Assembly (NCBI RefSeq): GCF_005871185.1 | Contig: NZ_SWKN01000007.1 | Coordinates: 310,001-374,000 of the forward strand | Length of the DNA: 64,000 bases | Source: Limnobacter alexandrii | GTDB lineage: Bacteria > Pseudomonadota > Gammaproteobacteria > Burkholderiales > Burkholderiaceae_B | Direction of reading: 5' to 3' | Shown: positions 29,313 through 38,015 of the stretch, in pieces | How the letters are laid out: each line of letters begins with the position of its first letter | Numbering within the stretch: position 1 is the stretch's first letter | Notes under the pieces: generated by a model | Seen by the model: the letters and a program-made list of their open reading frames with translations, nothing else | Database searches by the model: none | What the model was told of the DNA's origin: nothing | Position numbers and translations under genes: made by a program

Positions 29313-30242
29313 ATGGAACAGTTGATCAACCAGGCAATGCCCACTTTCAACTTGCTATTCGGACCCAACCCGGATTGGAAGCAGGTGTTTTTAACACTGC
29401 TGACACCACTTTTTTTGGGCGCCACCTTGGTGGAATACCTGTATCTGAAAAAAGTGGGTAAGTCCTTTTTCTTCAAGAAAAATGAAGTGATCACCAACAT
29501 GCTGTTAGGTGGCAGCTACCAAGCCATGGAACTGGTTTGGTTCGCACTGTTTGTGTCCGCTTTCATGGAATGGATTTACACCTTTCGAATTGCCACCATT
29601 GAAGTCACTCCACTCAGCTTTGCTGCCCTGCTCTTCGGAATCGAGTTTTGTTATTACTGGTTCCACCGCGGCAGCCATCGTGTGCGCTGGTTCTGGTGCG
29701 CCCACGTGGTGCATCACAGTGGTGAAAACATGACCACCACCACAGCCATGCGTCAAAGCCTGTTCTATGCAGTGAACCTGCATCAAATTTTCTGGGCACC
29801 CATGCTGATTATTGGTTTCCCGGTATGGGCCGTGCTGCTGGCTTACGGCGTCAACCTGGGCTATCAATATTTTGTTCACACCCAGGCAGTGAACAAGTTT
29901 CCAAAATGGTTTGAATACATTTTCAACACACCCAGCCACCACCGCGTTCACCATGGCCGTAACGATGAATACATCGACAAAAACTACGGCGGCGTGTTGA
30001 TCATCTGGGATCGCATTTTTGGTACTTTCGAACCCGAGGTTGCATCAGTGGACTACGGCATTGTTCGTCAACCCAAAACAAACAACATCTGGACCTTGAA
30101 CACGCATGAATGGCGCGACATGTTTTCAGATGCACTCAAGCCCGGCCCACTGTGGCAACGTATCAAACACATTTGGGCGCCGCCCGAGTGGGTACGCCCA
30201 GGCCTGAGCGATCAGTCCAACCTGCGCGACAAAACAATTTAA
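29313..30242 (+). CDS. Sterol desaturase / fatty acid hydroxylase family membrane protein
   Basis: 309 residues with several membrane segments (about 31-47, 65-87, 95-112 and 150-175). Three histidine boxes for the di-iron centre are visible: HRGSHR, HVVHH (WCAHVVHHSGENM) and HHRVHH (TPSHHRVHHGRNDEYIDKNYG). The last carries the NYGG...WDRIFGTF tail of the family. Bacterial members hydroxylate or desaturate lipids or carotenoids; the exact substrate is not evident. It follows the lipoprotein hydrolase by 108 bases on the same strand, hinting at a lipid-related pair. Confidence 0.9.
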   Translation: MEQLINQAMPTFNLLFGPNPDWKQVFLTLLTPLFLGATLVEYLYLKKVGKSFFFKKNEVITNMLLGGSYQAMELVWFALFVSAFMEWIYTFRIATIEVTPLSFAALLFGIEFCYYWFHRGSHRVRWFWCAHVVHHSGENMTTTTAMRQSLFYAVNLHQIFWAPMLIIGFPVWAVLLAYGVNLGYQYFVHTQAVNKFPKWFEYIFNTPSHHRVHHGRNDEYIDKNYGGVLIIWDRIFGTFEPEVASVDYGIVRQPKTNNIWTLNTHEWRDMFSDALKPGPLWQRIKHIWAPPEWVRPGLSDQSNLRDKTI

Positions 30243-30288
30243 GCAATCTTCTCGTACTACAATGGGTGGAACCTTAGAAGGACCACCC

Positions 30289-31530
30289 ATGCGCAGAAAG
30301 CCACTTAACACAGCCTCCCGATCCAAACTGTCCAAGTACGCCAAGCCTTTGGCAAACCTGGCCATTCTGCTTGCCGACGCTGGCAGCCGGCTTGAACGCC
30401 GTTTCTGGAAAAAGAAGTTGTTTGCTGCGCTGGCCCCCATGCTTGAGGGCCGCAGCGACACCACGCTGATGCAAACCCTTGATCACCTGTACAGCACGAA
30501 CTACCGCGCTTACGACGAGCTGGCCTTCGCCATTGAGAACACCGTGGAAAGTCCTGAACTGGGTCAGGAAGAGGATATTTTGTTGTTGGCTGCGCCAGTG
30601 CTGGCTTGGTCTACCTACAACATTCCATCAGGCAAAATTGAAGAGGCCACTGTGGCTGAATTCACCGCCCTGCTTCAAAAAAATGTGCTGTCTGATCATG
30701 CCCACCTGGTGCTCACCAACATGCTGTTCAGCCCAGACCAGCTGCCTGAAAGCTACACCGCAGCAGCGGAACTGGCGCGCCAATTGGGACAAGCTGCAAT
30801 CGACCGTGTCAAGGTTCGCATCGACACTGAAAACCTGCCGGCCACACAAAGCTTTCTAAGTGATGTGCGTTATCTGATCGGCGCCATTTCAGTACCTGCC
30901 GGTCAACCTGCGTTCAAGTGGCAGGTCGAGGCACACAGCAATGGCACCCTTCTGAGCAAAGAAGAAGTGCTGACGAACTGGCGCTTGACTGGTGGCCAGG
31001 CCTTACAAAAAATCATGCCCGGTTGCCTGCTTGAACTGATGCTGCCCAACGGCCTGTACAACGCCTGCCGCGAAGCTGAAAAAGAAGCGCGTGCCTATTC
31101 CGTGCGCGCATCAGCTGCCTTTCTTGAAAGTGCGCTGGATGTTCCCACCCAGAAAATTCATGCCAGCGTGGGCGCATTTGTCGACCGCGGCGAAATTGAA
31201 GAATACCGAATCGGTTTTTCCGTGGAAGGCAATAGCGACATTGTGCACGGTGTGGTGTGGCCATTGATTGGTGAAGAATATGGCAACGAACCAGACCCGG
31301 TTTACGAAAAAGACATTGAAAGCGAACCCGACAACCCGGTGATTCGCTCCAAGATTGAAGCCTTGCTCAAAGAAGTCGGCATTCGCCAAATCAAGGTGCT
31401 GGAAGAACGCTTCCCGCTGGAGTACTGTGAAGATTGCGGATCGCCTTTGTACCCCAATCCGGAAGGCGAGTTGCTGCATGCAGAACTGCCTGAAGACTCG
31501 GAGTTGCCCAACAGCATGCACCTGCACTAA
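30289..31530 (+). CDS. DUF2863 family protein
   Basis: 413 residues from ATG 30289, which has AGAAGGA six bases upstream; the frame is open nine codons further. DUF2863 is a betaproteobacterial family of unknown function. The protein is soluble, mixed alpha/beta, with [19 protein letters not shown] near the start and a conserved acidic tail containing [21 protein letters not shown]; CxxC there could bind metal, but one CxxC pair alone is not proof. It ends 25 bases before acnA on the same strand, suggesting co-transcription. Confidence 0.85.
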   Translation: MRRKPLNTASRSKLSKYAKPLANLAILLADAGSRLERRFWKKKLFAALAPMLEGRSDTTLMQTLDHLYSTNYRAYDELAFAIENTVESPELGQEEDILLLAAPVLAWSTYNIPSGKIEEATVAEFTALLQKNVLSDHAHLVLTNMLFSPDQLPESYTAAAELARQLGQAAIDRVKVRIDTENLPATQSFLSDVRYLIGAISVPAGQPAFKWQVEAHSNGTLLSKEEVLTNWRLTGGQALQKIMPGCLLELMLPNGLYNACREAEKEARAYSVRASAAFLESALDVPTQKIHASVGAFVDRGEIEEYRIGFSVEGNSDIVHGVVWPLIGEEYGNEPDPVYEKDIESEPDNPVIRSKIEALLKEVGIRQIKVLEERFPLEYCEDCGSPLYPNPEGELLHAELPEDSELPNSMHLH

Positions 31531-31555
31531 TTTTTTTAAAAAGGGAGAAACAGGT

Positions 31556-34279
31556 ATGTCAACCCTGAAGCATTCAACACTCAGCACCTTCACCTCTAAA
31601 ACAGGCCAGAAAGGCCAGTTTTATAGCCTGCCCAAACTGGCTGAACAGGGCTATCCCAACCTGCACCGCTTGCCAGTATCGATTCGCATTGTGCTTGAGT
31701 CGGTGCTACGCAACTGCGATGGAAAGAAGGTGTCGGAAGAACACATTCAGCAGTTGGCCAACTGGCAACCGCAAGCCAAACGCACCGATGAAATTCCGTT
31801 CATCGTGGCCCGCGTGGTACTGCAAGACTTTACTGGCGTGCCTTTGCTCGCAGATCTTGCAGCCATGCGCAATGTGGCCAGCGACATGGGCCAGAACCCG
31901 AAAAAAATTGAGCCATTGGTACCCGTGGATTTGGTGGTCGACCACTCTGTGATGATTGATCATTTTGGCACTGCTGATTCATTGCGCCAAAACATGGAAA
32001 TTGAATTCGAGCGCAACAGCGAACGCTACCAGTTCATGAAATGGGGCATGCAGGCTTTTGATACCTTCAAGGTAGTGCCACCGGGCATTGGCATTGTTCA
32101 CCAGGTAAACCTGGAATACCTGTTCCGAGGTGTTCGCAGTGCAGTGAAAGCGGGCGATGAAAACGAGAACACCGTGTACTATCCCGACACACTGGTGGGC
32201 ACAGACAGCCACACCACCATGATCAACGGTGTGGGCGTTGTGGGCTGGGGCGTGGGCGGCATTGAAGCGGAGGCCGGCATGCTTGGCCAACCGGTTTACT
32301 TTTTGACACCCGATGTGGTGGGTGTTGAATTGACCAATTCGCTGCGCGAAGGCATTACTGCCACTGATTTGGTATTGGCCATTACCGAGCTGCTGCGCAA
32401 GAAAAAAGTCGTGGGCAAATTTGTTGAATTCTACGGCCCCGGTGCGGCCAGTTTGTCGGTCACCGACCGCGCAACACTGGCCAATATGGCACCTGAATAT
32501 GGCGCCACCATGGGCTTTTTTCCGCCAGATTCAAAAACCGTCGAATTCATGCGCAAAACAGGCCGCACCGCGGCTGAAGCTGATCGATTCGAGGCTTACT
32601 TTGAGGCGCAAGGCCTGCTGGGAATGCCTGCACCCGGCGCGATCGATTATTCAGAAGTGGTCACGCTCGACCTCGACACTGTGGAGCCTTCACTGGCCGG
32701 GCCCAAGCGCCCCCAAGACCGTGTGTTGCTCAAAAACATGAAACAGCAGTTCAACACGCTGTTTTCTGAACCCATGACCGCAAATGGGTTCGGTAAAGAC
32801 GCCAACACTTTGAACACCCGCTACCCCACCGGACTGAACAAGCTGGAGATTGGACACGGCGATGTACTGCTTGCCGCCATTACCAGTTGCACCAACACCT
32901 CCAACCCGGGCGTGATGCTGGCTGCTGGCTTGCTGGCGAAAAAGGCAGTTGAGAAGGGTTTGAAAGTTCAACCACACATTAAAACATCGCTGGGCCCAGG
33001 TTCACGCGTGGTGAGCGATTACCTCGAGAAAACAGGTTTGCAACCTTACCTCGACAAACTGGGTTTCAACGTGGCTGCATACGGCTGCACAACCTGTATT
33101 GGCAATGCAGGCGACTTGCTGCCAGAAATCAACGACACCATTTTGAAGAACGATGTGATCGGCTGTGCCGTGCTATCAGGCAACCGCAACTTCGAAGCGC
33201 GTATTCACCCCAATTTGAAGGCCAACTTTCTGGCCTCGCCACCGCTGGTTGTTGCCTACGCACTCAGCGGCAAAGCCAATATGGACATGACAACCGAGCC
33301 AATTGGCACCGGAAGCGACGGCCAGGCTGTTTACCTGCGAGACATTTGGCCCAGCAATGCAGAGGTCAATGAATTGCTGCCCACTGCACTGGATGCGCCC
33401 ACATTCGTGCGCCTGTACAGCAACTTCACAGAAGGCCACGACTTGTGGAACAACGTGCCCGCCCCTGAAGGGCAGGTGTACCCATGGCCGCAATCCACCT
33501 ACATTGCCAAGCCGCCTTTCTTTGACGAGTTTGCAATGCAACCCACCACAGTGGAAACGATTCGCGGCGCAAAACCTTTGCTGATTCTGGGTGACTCAGT
33601 CACCACCGACCACATCTCACCGGCGGGTTCGTTTAAGCCCACAACGCCTGCAGGGCAATATTTGCAGCAACACGGTGTGGCGCAAAAAGACTTCAACAGC
33701 TATGGTTCGCGACGCGGTAATCACGACGTCATGATTCGCGGCACCTTCGCCAATGTGCGTGTTAAAAACCTGATGATTCCGCCCGATGCAAACGGCAACC
33801 GGATCGAAGGTGGCTTCACCATCAAAGACGGCAAACAAACCACGGTGTATGACGCTGCCATGGAATACATTGCGCAAGGCACACCCACCATTGTGCTGGC
33901 TGGCGAGGAATACGGCACCGGGTCATCTCGCGACTGGGCCGCCAAAGGCACTCAGTTGTTGGGCGTGAAAGTGGTTGTGGCACGCAGTTATGAACGCATT
34001 CACCGCAGCAACCTGGTGGGCATGGGTGTATTGCCACTGCAATTTTTGGGCACCGATTCCATTCAAAGCCTGAAGCTGGACGGCAGCGAAACCTACGATG
34101 TCATTGGCTTGGCTGAAGACACCGCCCCGCAAGCCGAGTTGGAGCTGCGAATTACCCGCGCCAACGGTGAGGTTCAGGATGTGAAAGTGCTAAGCCGGAT
34201 TGATACGCCAATCGAGGTGGAATATTACAAGCACCGCGGCATTTTGCCGTTTGTGTTGCGAGAGTTGCTGGGGGCCTAA
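31556..34279 (+). CDS. acnA: Aconitate hydratase A
   Basis: 907 residues. Monomeric, stress-resistant aconitase interconverting citrate and isocitrate. ATG 31556 has GGGAG with proper spacing and gives the normal N-terminus ([20 protein letters not shown]); the longer open frame overlaps the DUF2863 gene. Cluster cysteines are in [11 protein letters not shown] and [14 protein letters not shown]; other motifs are [65 protein letters not shown] and [18 protein letters not shown]. Third aconitase-family gene in the window, besides acnD and acnB. Confidence 0.96.
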   Translation: MSTLKHSTLSTFTSKTGQKGQFYSLPKLAEQGYPNLHRLPVSIRIVLESVLRNCDGKKVSEEHIQQLANWQPQAKRTDEIPFIVARVVLQDFTGVPLLADLAAMRNVASDMGQNPKKIEPLVPVDLVVDHSVMIDHFGTADSLRQNMEIEFERNSERYQFMKWGMQAFDTFKVVPPGIGIVHQVNLEYLFRGVRSAVKAGDENENTVYYPDTLVGTDSHTTMINGVGVVGWGVGGIEAEAGMLGQPVYFLTPDVVGVELTNSLREGITATDLVLAITELLRKKKVVGKFVEFYGPGAASLSVTDRATLANMAPEYGATMGFFPPDSKTVEFMRKTGRTAAEADRFEAYFEAQGLLGMPAPGAIDYSEVVTLDLDTVEPSLAGPKRPQDRVLLKNMKQQFNTLFSEPMTANGFGKDANTLNTRYPTGLNKLEIGHGDVLLAAITSCTNTSNPGVMLAAGLLAKKAVEKGLKVQPHIKTSLGPGSRVVSDYLEKTGLQPYLDKLGFNVAAYGCTTCIGNAGDLLPEINDTILKNDVIGCAVLSGNRNFEARIHPNLKANFLASPPLVVAYALSGKANMDMTTEPIGTGSDGQAVYLRDIWPSNAEVNELLPTALDAPTFVRLYSNFTEGHDLWNNVPAPEGQVYPWPQSTYIAKPPFFDEFAMQPTTVETIRGAKPLLILGDSVTTDHISPAGSFKPTTPAGQYLQQHGVAQKDFNSYGSRRGNHDVMIRGTFANVRVKNLMIPPDANGNRIEGGFTIKDGKQTTVYDAAMEYIAQGTPTIVLAGEEYGTGSSRDWAAKGTQLLGVKVVVARSYERIHRSNLVGMGVLPLQFLGTDSIQSLKLDGSETYDVIGLAEDTAPQAELELRITRANGEVQDVKVLSRIDTPIEVEYYKHRGILPFVLRELLGA

Positions 34280-34295
34280 GCCCAGGGCGGGCTTA
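34277..34295. terminator. Palindrome covering the stop codons of acnA and the convergent permease gene
   Basis: TAAGCCC-AGGGC-GGGCTTA is a perfect 7-bp inverted repeat. The first TAA is the acnA stop and the last three bases are the permease stop on the other strand. No T run follows, so it may be a weak shared terminator or mRNA 3' end hairpin. Confidence 0.4.
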
Positions 34296-35915
34296 GCCCT
34301 TGCTGCTTCTCGCCTGCTTCGCACCCTGACGGATCAACAGCAGAATTGGTATCAGCGCGATGAGCACAATCATCAGCGCTGGTACCGCCGCCTCAGTCAA
34401 TCGTTCATCAGAGGCAAACTGATACGACCGCACCGCCAGTGTGTCGAAATCAAAGGGGCGCAACACCAGTGTTGCAGGTAGTTCTTTGATCACATCCACG
34501 ATGACCAGCAACATACCGGTGGCCACAGAACCCTTCAGCACCGGCAAATGCACATGCCACAACACCTGCCGTGGCGTACGCCCCAGAATACGGGCGGATT
34601 CGTCAATGTGCCGGGTAATTTGCTGCAAGCCAGAGTCCACTGACTGCAATGCTGCGGAAGTAAAGCGAACGTTGTAGGCGTACACCAAAGCCAGCACACT
34701 GCCTGTCAAGGCTGGAACCTGCCAGCCCATGTCATAAGTGAAACGATCAACTGTGGCCAGCGGCAACAGTATTGCGATTGCCAAAATTGCCCCGGGTACG
34801 CCATATCCCAGGGAAATCAAACGGTAAATGGCGGTAACCCACCACACATGCGCCTGACGCTTCACATAGGCCAAAAACACCGCAAGAACCACTGCCACGG
34901 TGGCTGCCATGCCACCCAACAATGCAGAATGGTAGGCCCATTTCAGACTGCTGGCCCAATCAATCGAGGTGTCAACATCCACCACCAAGGCCAGAAGTAT
35001 CAATACTGGCAACACAAAACCCAACACAAATGGCATCACTGACAGAAGCACAACCCACCCGGCCTGCATGCCCTTTAAACGTTTGCGTTCAACCACACTG
35101 CCCTTGCCCGACTGCGTGTAAAACTGTGCCCTGCCACGCGCCTTGGATTCAAAAACAATCAAGGCGAGCATCACAGCCAGTAACATCACCGCCAACAATG
35201 CGGCACTTTCCCGATCACCCAAATTCAGCCAAGTGTTGAATATGGCAGTGGTGAATGTGCGCACACCAAAGTAAGACAGGGCACCGTACTCTGCCAGGGT
35301 TTCCATGAGGACCAAGGTAAGCCCAACCACCCAGGCTGGGCGGGCCACAGGCAAACCCACCTTGAGAAAAGCGCTGGTGGCGCTGTGCCCCAGGGAACGG
35401 GCGGCATCGAGCATGGAAGGACTGCGCCCCAAAAATGCTGTGCGCGCCATGATGTACACATAGGGATAAAGCACAAAGCTGAGCACCAGAATTGCACCTG
35501 TTGTAGACCGGATCTCGGGGATTCGGAAATCACTACCCAACACACCACGCAAATTGGACGCCAACCAACCCGAGTACTGCAAGGCGTCTGTGTAAGCATA
35601 TGCAATCACATACGACGGCATGGCCATGGGCAACAACAACAACCACTCCAGCCACTTGCGACCGGGAAACTCATGTGCAGAAACCCACCACGCGGGCAAC
35701 ACGCCCATGGTGCTGGTCAGCACCACCACGCCAAAACACAGGTAAACCGTTTGCCAAATGAGGTCGGGAAGAATGGTACTGGCCAAATGGGTCAGCACTT
35801 GTGGCGCTTGCAACAGGCTAAAACCCGCCAAGCCGAACAGGTAGACGAACGGCAGCAACAGCAGCAAAGCCAGCAGTGCAACAGAAATGCGACTTCTTAA
35901 CCCCAGAGTAAACAA
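34293..35915 (-). CDS. Iron(III) ABC transporter permease (FbpB-like, fused two-domain)
   Basis: About 540 residues with some 12 hydrophobic helices in two homologous halves, each with an inner-membrane transport EAA loop (LDAARSLGHSATSAFLKVGLPVARP and DESARILGRTPRQVLWHVHLPVLKG). This is the FbpB/SfuB type of fused ferric-ion permease. The frame stays open to 36023, but that part has no ribosome binding site and crosses the region where the shared promoter with the divergent ATPase gene should be; TTG at 35915 (GGCGG five bases upstream) is my preferred but uncertain start. No substrate-binding protein gene is next to it. Confidence 0.85.
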   Translation of the reverse strand: MFTLGLRSRISVALLALLLLLPFVYLFGLAGFSLLQAPQVLTHLASTILPDLIWQTVYLCFGVVVLTSTMGVLPAWWVSAHEFPGRKWLEWLLLLPMAMPSYVIAYAYTDALQYSGWLASNLRGVLGSDFRIPEIRSTTGAILVLSFVLYPYVYIMARTAFLGRSPSMLDAARSLGHSATSAFLKVGLPVARPAWVVGLTLVLMETLAEYGALSYFGVRTFTTAIFNTWLNLGDRESAALLAVMLLAVMLALIVFESKARGRAQFYTQSGKGSVVERKRLKGMQAGWVVLLSVMPFVLGFVLPVLILLALVVDVDTSIDWASSLKWAYHSALLGGMAATVAVVLAVFLAYVKRQAHVWWVTAIYRLISLGYGVPGAILAIAILLPLATVDRFTYDMGWQVPALTGSVLALVYAYNVRFTSAALQSVDSGLQQITRHIDESARILGRTPRQVLWHVHLPVLKGSVATGMLLVIVDVIKELPATLVLRPFDFDTLAVRSYQFASDERLTEAAVPALMIVLIALIPILLLIRQGAKQARSSKG

Positions 35916-35943
35916 ACAAACCGCCCAGACATGGCAAAATAGA

Positions 35944-35962
35944 AGTGAGAACGATTTTACTT
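35944..35962. promoter_or_regulatory. Possible Fur box between the divergent iron-transport genes
   Basis: AGTGAGAACGATTTTACTT resembles Fur sites loosely (9 of 14 positions of the TGATAAT-N-ATTATCA model). It lies 29 bases before the preferred permease start and 70 bases before the ATPase gene. A fur gene is present at 62482-62910. The match is modest. Confidence 0.35.
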
Positions 35963-36031
35963 TAAGTTCATGCAGCACACCTGCCGCAAAGGTGAACTGC
36001 GTAGTAAACAGACCACGGTGCACCCGAAAAA

Positions 36032-37084
36032 ATGAAACAAGCCACTGCCTTGAGCATCAATGAACTGAGCATTCTGTACCCCGGCAGCAGTATACCTGCC
36101 GTTCGAAATGTCAGTTTTGAACTCGCACAGGGCGAAATCGCTTGTTTGTTGGGCCCGTCTGGATGTGGCAAAACCACCCTTCTGCGCGCAATCGCAGGCT
36201 TTCTGATGCCCACGCAAGGCCACATTTTGCTCAAAGGTGAAAAAGCAAGCGAACCTGGCAAAGTACGCAGCCCCGAGAACAGAAATGTGGGTGTGGTGTT
36301 TCAAGACTACGCACTGTTCCCCCACCTCACTGTTCGAAAAAACATTGAGTTTGGCTTGCACAAACGCAGTGAACAGGAAAAACGCAATCGCAGTGGCGAG
36401 TTACTTGCGCTGATTGGCCTGGAAGCCCTGGCTGACAGGTTCCCCCACGAACTGTCGGGTGGTCAGCAACAGCGTGTGGCACTGGCGCGCGCGCTGGCCC
36501 CAAAACCCACGCTCATTTTGCTCGACGAGCCGTTTTCAAACCTCGACGTTGAACTCAAAGAACGACTCACTTTCGAAGTTCGCGAAATTCTAAAGGCCGA
36601 AAACATGAGTGCCATTCTGGTCACCCACGACCAACATGAGGCATTCAGCATGGCCGATCGAATCGGGGTGATGCACGCCGGAGAATTGCAGCAGTGGGGC
36701 TCGTCTTACAGTCTTTATCATCAGCCCAACTCGCGCATGGTGGCCGATTTTATTGGCCAAGGCGTATTTTTACCCGGCAAGAAAACCGAACAAGGTCTGC
36801 AAATCGAGTTGGCCCACCTCCGGCTGACTGAAGACCAACTGCCAGAAAACGACGAGTTTGATGTGCTGATCCGTCCTGATGACATTATTCACGATGACGC
36901 CAGCCCGATGCTGGCCAAAGTGGTACGCAAGTCTTTTCGTGGCGCAGACTTTTTGTACACCCTTGAGCTGGAAAGCGGTGTGCATGTGCTGGCACTGGTA
37001 CCAAGCCACCACAACCACGCAATAGGCGAACCAATCGGAATCAAGCTAGAGCTTGATCACGTCATCACATTCGACAGAATTTGA
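36032..37084 (+). CDS. Iron(III) ABC transporter ATP-binding protein (FbpC-like)
   Basis: 350 residues. Walker A GPSGCGKTT, signature LSGGQQQRVALARALAP, Walker B LILLDEPFSNLD and the H-loop VTHDQHEAFSMADRI mark an importer ATPase of the spermidine/ferric-ion group. Residues from about 245 onward (FIGQGVFLPGKKTEQG ... VLIRPDDI ... GVHVLALVPSHHNHAIGEPI) form a TOBE-type regulatory domain as in FbpC. Divergent from the permease. The ribosome binding site is weak. Iron as substrate is inferred from the permease type. Confidence 0.88.
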   Translation: MKQATALSINELSILYPGSSIPAVRNVSFELAQGEIACLLGPSGCGKTTLLRAIAGFLMPTQGHILLKGEKASEPGKVRSPENRNVGVVFQDYALFPHLTVRKNIEFGLHKRSEQEKRNRSGELLALIGLEALADRFPHELSGGQQQRVALARALAPKPTLILLDEPFSNLDVELKERLTFEVREILKAENMSAILVTHDQHEAFSMADRIGVMHAGELQQWGSSYSLYHQPNSRMVADFIGQGVFLPGKKTEQGLQIELAHLRLTEDQLPENDEFDVLIRPDDIIHDDASPMLAKVVRKSFRGADFLYTLELESGVHVLALVPSHHNHAIGEPIGIKLELDHVITFDRI

Positions 37085-37087
37085 TTA

Positions 37088-37921
37088 TCAGCCCAGGTCG
37101 GATGAACCAGTACCACCTGAGGACAAGCCAGCGTCTGTGTCTGAATTGCTCGCAGTAGAACTGATGGACGAGGCACCACCGGCAGACGCAAAAAGCTCGG
37201 AAGCCTCTTGAATACTACTGGGGCTGGAAAAATCGAGCGTGAGCGGGAATGCCTCTGGCGAAGTAAACAAGCCTTCCAGAGTAGCCGCATAGGCCAGTGA
37301 ATGTGCACCCCCAGCCAATTCTGGCTGCGCGAACAGACCAGAGTCAATTTGCATGGACGTCAACAATGAGTCTGCATCAAAGGAAGCCACTTCTTGAATG
37401 GCGTTACTTACGTCACCCGACAAATCACCAAACATATCCTGGCTTAGGGTGTTCAAGTCCAGCACTTGGGCTTGAATGTCGGCAATAAGCTGAGTCAATT
37501 CCGAATGGCTCAGTTCGCCATCCAAAGCGTGCTTTACACGCGGCATGACATCCAGCAAATCAGAGTTCAGGGCTTCAAATGACACTTGTTCATTCATGGT
37601 ATTCAGAATTCCTGCAGTGTCTGCATTGGCTAGCAAGGCTGGCTCAACACTGGCCAAACTTGAGGCACTTTCGAATACGCTGACGTCGCTCACGCAAGCT
37701 TGGGAAATGCATCGCAACTCACCAAAGCCAAGAGAAGGCGCATTCGAAAATTCTTTGGGATCAAGGCCGTCAGAGGAAGAAAAGGCAATTTTCGATGAAC
37801 CAGATGAAGGCTCAAAACTGTCAAAAAACTCGATTGTCGCTCTGCTGACAGGGTCGCGCAATTCACCAGCTGCGTAGCTGGAATCGGCCTGCACTGACAA
37901 TTGAATGACGGAATTTGACAT
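37088..37921 (-). CDS. Ser/Asp-rich acidic protein, possible type I secretion cargo
   Basis: 277 residues, unknown. The sequence is acidic, rich in Ser, Ala, Leu and Asp, with only two cysteines (71 and 76) and no N-terminal signal peptide or membrane segment. The C-terminus is a low-complexity SSGGTGSSDLG tail, similar in style to type I secretion signals, which are C-terminal. Residues about 150-190 (AQVLDLNTLSQDMFGDLSGD) align with a segment of the larger protein encoded upstream (DAVLDQINLLNTTFESVFDN then LSGDV), implying common origin. Downstream of the TolC/HlyD/ABC genes in the same direction, so a secreted role is inferred. No RTX nonapeptides. Confidence 0.6.
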   Translation of the reverse strand: MSNSVIQLSVQADSSYAAGELRDPVSRATIEFFDSFEPSSGSSKIAFSSSDGLDPKEFSNAPSLGFGELRCISQACVSDVSVFESASSLASVEPALLANADTAGILNTMNEQVSFEALNSDLLDVMPRVKHALDGELSHSELTQLIADIQAQVLDLNTLSQDMFGDLSGDVSNAIQEVASFDADSLLTSMQIDSGLFAQPELAGGAHSLAYAATLEGLFTSPEAFPLTLDFSSPSSIQEASELFASAGGASSISSTASNSDTDAGLSSGGTGSSDLG

Positions 37922-37986
37922 AAAACCAATTTTTTTCGTGACGTACTACCAGTTTATACGATAGGCCACTCAAATTGGATTCAAAA

Positions 37987-38011
37987 CACCCCCCTATCAA
38001 AAAAGGGGGTG
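37987..38011 (-). terminator. Hairpin after the repeat-protein gene
   Basis: Stem CACCCCC / GGGGGTG with an A-rich loop, five bases past the stop of the repeat protein, followed on the minus strand by four T. A plausible but not strong terminator; it would separate the two putative cargo genes. Confidence 0.55.
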
Positions 38012-38015
38012 AGTT

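Noticed and set aside
35916-36023. N-terminal extension of the iron permease
   Set aside because: GTG start without ribosome binding site, hydrophilic, and crosses the probable promoter and Fur-like box.
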